Assembly (NCBI RefSeq): GCF_003234795.2
Contig: NZ_CP126268.1
Span: forward strand, 1,798,001-1,862,000
Direction of reading: 5' to 3'
Length of the DNA stretch: 64,000 nt
From: Curtobacterium sp. MCLR17_032
GTDB lineage: Bacteria; Actinomycetota; Actinomycetes; Actinomycetales; Microbacteriaceae
The position numbers and the translations under genes were made by a program. Below, one piece after another: positions 61,603 through 64,000 of the stretch. The notes below the pieces were generated by a model. That model did not search any database. It was not told the DNA's origin and saw nothing but the letters and a program-made list of their open reading frames with translations. Position 1 is the first letter of the stretch, and every line of letters starts with the position of its first letter.

Positions 61603-62636
61603 GCGGCGGGATCACCGCCGCCGACGCGCAGTCACCGGAAGAGCTGGCGTTCGAGGGCGCGCTCCGGCCGAAGTCGCTCGACGAGTTCGTCGGCCAGCGG
61701 AAGGTCCGCGGGCAGCTCGACCTGCTGCTCAAGGCCGCCGCCATGCAGGACCGGACGCCGGACCACATCCTGATGGCCGGGCCTCCCGGACTCGGCAAGA
61801 CCACGCTGGCGATGATCGTCGCGCACGAGTCGTCGCGCCCCCTGCGGATGTCGAGCGGACCGGCGATCCAGCACGCGGGCGACCTCGCCGCGGTGCTGTC
61901 GTCGCTGATGCCCGGTGACGTGCTGTTCATCGACGAGATCCACCGCATGGCGCGTTCGGCGGAGGAGATGCTCTACCTGGCGATGGAGGACTTCCGCATC
62001 GACGTGATGGTGGGCAAGGGCGCCGGGGCGACGAGCATCCCGCTCGACCTCGCGCCGTTCACCCTCGTCGGCGCGACCACCCGAGCCGGGCTCCTGCCGA
62101 ACCCGCTCCGCGACCGCTTCGGCTTCACGGCGCACCTCGAGTTCTACGAGCGCGACGAACTCGAACAGGTCCTGATCCGCGCCGCGCACCTGCTCGAACT
62201 CGACTTCGACCGGTACGCCCTGCGGGAGATCGCCGGGCGCTCCCGCGGCACCCCGCGCATCGCGAACCGACTGCTCCGACGGGTCCGGGACTTCGCGCTC
62301 GTGCACGGCACGAGCGACGGCATGTCCGCGGTCCAGGGCGCGCTCGAGCTGTACGACGTCGACGAGTACGGCCTCGACCGGCTGGACCGTGCCGTGCTCG
62401 AGACCATGCTGACCCGCTTCGACGGCGGCCCGGTCGGCCTGAACACCCTCGCGGTGTCCGTCGGTGAAGAGTCCGAGACGATCGAGTCCGTCGTCGAACC
62501 GTTCCTCGTGCGGATCGGTCTCGTGACGCGGACGCCCCGCGGGCGGATCGCGACCCCGCAGGCGTGGCGCCACTTCGGTCTGACGCCCGGGCAGGCCGCG
62601 GCACAACCCGGACTCTTCGCCGCAGACGATGCGTGA
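61599..62636 (+). CDS. ruvB: Holliday junction helicase motor RuvB
   Basis: A 345-residue AAA+ motor for branch migration. Walker A is GPPGLGKTT (about 63-71), Walker [10 protein letters not shown], sensor 1 [20 protein letters not shown] with the arginine finger, and the C-terminal winged helix includes [19 protein letters not shown]. Its last residues are [12 protein letters not shown]. It is coupled to ruvA by an ATGA overlap. Confidence 0.96.
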   Translation: MSGGITAADAQSPEELAFEGALRPKSLDEFVGQRKVRGQLDLLLKAAAMQDRTPDHILMAGPPGLGKTTLAMIVAHESSRPLRMSSGPAIQHAGDLAAVLSSLMPGDVLFIDEIHRMARSAEEMLYLAMEDFRIDVMVGKGAGATSIPLDLAPFTLVGATTRAGLLPNPLRDRFGFTAHLEFYERDELEQVLIRAAHLLELDFDRYALREIAGRSRGTPRIANRLLRRVRDFALVHGTSDGMSAVQGALELYDVDEYGLDRLDRAVLETMLTRFDGGPVGLNTLAVSVGEESETIESVVEPFLVRIGLVTRTPRGRIATPQAWRHFGLTPGQAAAQPGLFAADDA

Positions 62637-62702
62637 AGTACTGCACATGTGCGTGCTCTAGACTGCTCGCGCCCGAAACCGCTCGACCGACCGAAGGCTC
62701 CC

Positions 62703-63092
62703 ATGGACCAGTACTTCCTCATCATCATCGTCGTGGCGTTCGCGGCCTTCATGTTCTACAGCAGCCGCAAGCGCAAGAAGCAGCAGACCGAGACCGCCAG
62801 CCAGATGGTCCCGGGCGCGCGCGTCATGCTCTCGTTCGGCCTGTACGGCACGCTCGTGTCGGTCGATGACGAGAAGGTCACCGCGGACGTCGAGATCGCG
62901 CCGGGCACCGTCATCACGGTGCACCGCCAGACGCTGTCCCGCGTCGTCCCGGAGGAGACCCCGGAGGCCGTCGACACGACCGTCACGACCGAGACCGAAG
63001 CAGACTCGCACGTCACCGAACTCAACGGCGAGCCGATCTACGGCGAGCGTGTCGAGGACGTCGACAGCACGAAGCGCAAGACCGAAGACTGA
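62703..63092 (+). CDS. yajC: Preprotein translocase subunit YajC
   Basis: A 129-residue protein with one N-terminal membrane helix (YFLIIIVVAFAAFMFYSS), a basic RKRKKQQTE after it and the YajC signature PGARVMLSFGLYGTLVSVDD. The acidic C-terminal half is longer than in E. coli. It acts with SecDF at the Sec channel. The preceding ruvB is 66 bp away and secD follows. Confidence 0.95.
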   Translation: MDQYFLIIIVVAFAAFMFYSSRKRKKQQTETASQMVPGARVMLSFGLYGTLVSVDDEKVTADVEIAPGTVITVHRQTLSRVVPEETPEAVDTTVTTETEADSHVTELNGEPIYGERVEDVDSTKRKTED

Positions 63093-63130
63093 CCTCCGAC
63101 GCCGCCGGCTGACCGGCGGTGCGACACCAT

Positions 63131-63160
63131 GAGCCCCGTGCGTTGCGACGCGCGGGGCTC
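63131..63160 (+). terminator. Hairpin between yajC and secD
   Basis: GAGCCCCG...CGGGGCTC arms (63131-63140 and 63151-63160) form an 8-bp or longer stem. As the gap to secD is short, this hairpin may only lower read-through into secD or stabilise the upstream RNA. Confidence 0.55.
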
Positions 63161-63183
63161 ACGACAGAAAGACGAGACGACCG

Positions 63184-64000
63184 GTGGCACGATCGACACC
63201 CGTCAAGAAGGCGCTCCGCTCGCTCACCTGGTTGGTGATCCTGATCGCGGTCCTCGCGGGGCTGAACACCGCCGCGTCGGTCCTCGCGGGCAGCACCAAG
63301 GACGCCTCCGACAAGTGGTACGCCGGCGCGAGCTGGGTCCCCGAGCTGGCACTCGACCTGCAGGGCGGCACCCAGATCACCCTGGCGGCGCAGAGCACCG
63401 AGGGCTCGGCAGTCACCTCGCAGCAGCTGCAGCAGGCGGTGAACATCATCCGCCAGCGCATCGACGCCACCGGTGTCTCGGAGTCCGAGATCAACACCCA
63501 GGGCGCGAACAACATCGTCGTGTCGATCCCGGGCAAGCCGGACCAGCAGACGATCCAGCGCATCGAGGCCGCGGCGAAGCTGACCTTCCGTCCGGTGCTC
63601 TTCACCGAGGCCGCGTCCGACAGCGCCGTGGGGGACTCCGGCAAGGGCTCCACCGCCTCGCCGACGCCGTACTCGCCGCCCGCCTCACTGCAGGCGACGC
63701 CGAGCTCGAAGCCGACGAACGGCAGCGACCTCGCCTGGGTGACGCCGAAGCTGCAGGACCTCTACACGAACTACAAGTGCTCGGCTCCGGACGACGTCAC
63801 GTCGGCCCCGGACGACGAGCCCCTGGTCACGTGTGACAACGACGGTGCCGCCAAGTACATCCTCGGTCCGGTCGAGGTGTCGGGTGCCGACATCAGCAAC
63901 GCCACCTCCGGCCTCGCGTCGAACTCGCAGGGCACGACCACCGGCGAGTGGGCGGTCAACCTGTCCTTCAACGGCGCGGGCACGAAGGACTTCGGCTCGG
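63184..64000 (+). CDS. secD: Preprotein translocase subunit SecD (5' part)
   Basis: The first 272 codons are visible and the frame is open at the window end. A membrane helix (LTWLVILIAVLAGLNTAASV) is followed by the SecD landmark LALDLQGGTQITLAAQ and the first periplasmic-type domain VNIIRQRIDATGVSESEINT, NIVVSIPGKPD. An insertion rich in Ser, Thr and Pro (about residues 150-180, KGSTASPTPYSPPASLQATP) interrupts the domain. SecD with SecF uses the proton motive force to complete export. The start is GTG 63184, for which only a weak AGAAAGACGAG ribosome site is seen. Confidence 0.93.
   Translation, partial: MARSTPVKKALRSLTWLVILIAVLAGLNTAASVLAGSTKDASDKWYAGASWVPELALDLQGGTQITLAAQSTEGSAVTSQQLQQAVNIIRQRIDATGVSESEINTQGANNIVVSIPGKPDQQTIQRIEAAAKLTFRPVLFTEAASDSAVGDSGKGSTASPTPYSPPASLQATPSSKPTNGSDLAWVTPKLQDLYTNYKCSAPDDVTSAPDDEPLVTCDNDGAAKYILGPVEVSGADISNATSGLASNSQGTTTGEWAVNLSFNGAGTKDFGS

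Noticed and set aside
1..64000. Insertion sequences, integrase or CRISPR array in the window
   Set aside because: No transposase or integrase motifs and no regularly spaced repeats were seen; the only mobile-element signal is the tRNA-Val fragment.

Overview
The window comes from a high-G+C actinobacterium, most likely of the Microbacteriaceae and probably Curtobacterium or a close relative. This is an inference from three things: the strongly GC-rich codon use with many GTG and TTG starts, the gene order thrS - HIT protein - pdxS - pdxT - yebC - ruvCAB - yajC - secD, and the presence of an HspR-type operator. No 16S gene is present to confirm it.

Positions 1 to about 15,585 look like one end of an integrated genomic island. 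They hold mostly short hypothetical genes, several visibly broken genes (a second S66 peptidase, a flavin-reductase-fold protein, a MazG-like gene with an in-frame TGA) and a two-gene ImmA/IrrE-like plus PIN-like module. They end at a 50-bp copy of the 3' part of a tRNA-Val(GAC) gene followed by the tRNA terminator, which is the normal signature of an att site. No integrase is in the window; it would be expected beyond the left edge.

Positions 15,800 to 29,530 are ordinary chromosome. They hold small membrane proteins, catalase-peroxidase katG, a lipoprotein, a secreted GH18 enzyme, a serine hydrolase, tRNA-Gly(GCC), a secreted protein, a sulfite-oxidase-like molybdoenzyme coupled to a flavin reductase, and a DedA protein coupled to a two-component system.

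Positions 29,655 to 43,173 form a nucleotide-heptose and glycan cluster. It has gmhA, gmhB, two HldE-like bifunctional kinase/nucleotidyltransferases, three GT9 heptosyltransferase-family enzymes, two GT4-type and one GT2 glycosyltransferase, an aldehyde dehydrogenase and a short-chain dehydrogenase. Most of these genes are joined by 4-nt ATGA overlaps. Such a set is typical of LPS-making bacteria and unusual for a monoderm actinobacterium, so the product is probably a heptose-containing cell-surface glycan or glycoconjugate.

Positions 43,245 to 50,978 hold a PRC-barrel protein, a secreted SGNH hydrolase, an alpha/beta hydrolase, a Nudix protein, an MFS transporter, a repeat-bearing membrane protein, a YidC-like insertase paralogue with a small membrane partner, and a YbaK-type deacylase. 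Positions 51,037 to 64,000 hold an HspR-controlled Clp ATPase, a short region with a promoter, a possible 22-residue peptide and an 81-residue protein, then apt and the conserved run thrS to secD. That run covers threonyl-tRNA synthesis, PLP synthesis, Holliday-junction processing and the Sec accessory proteins. A perfect palindrome family acts as the terminator at three places.
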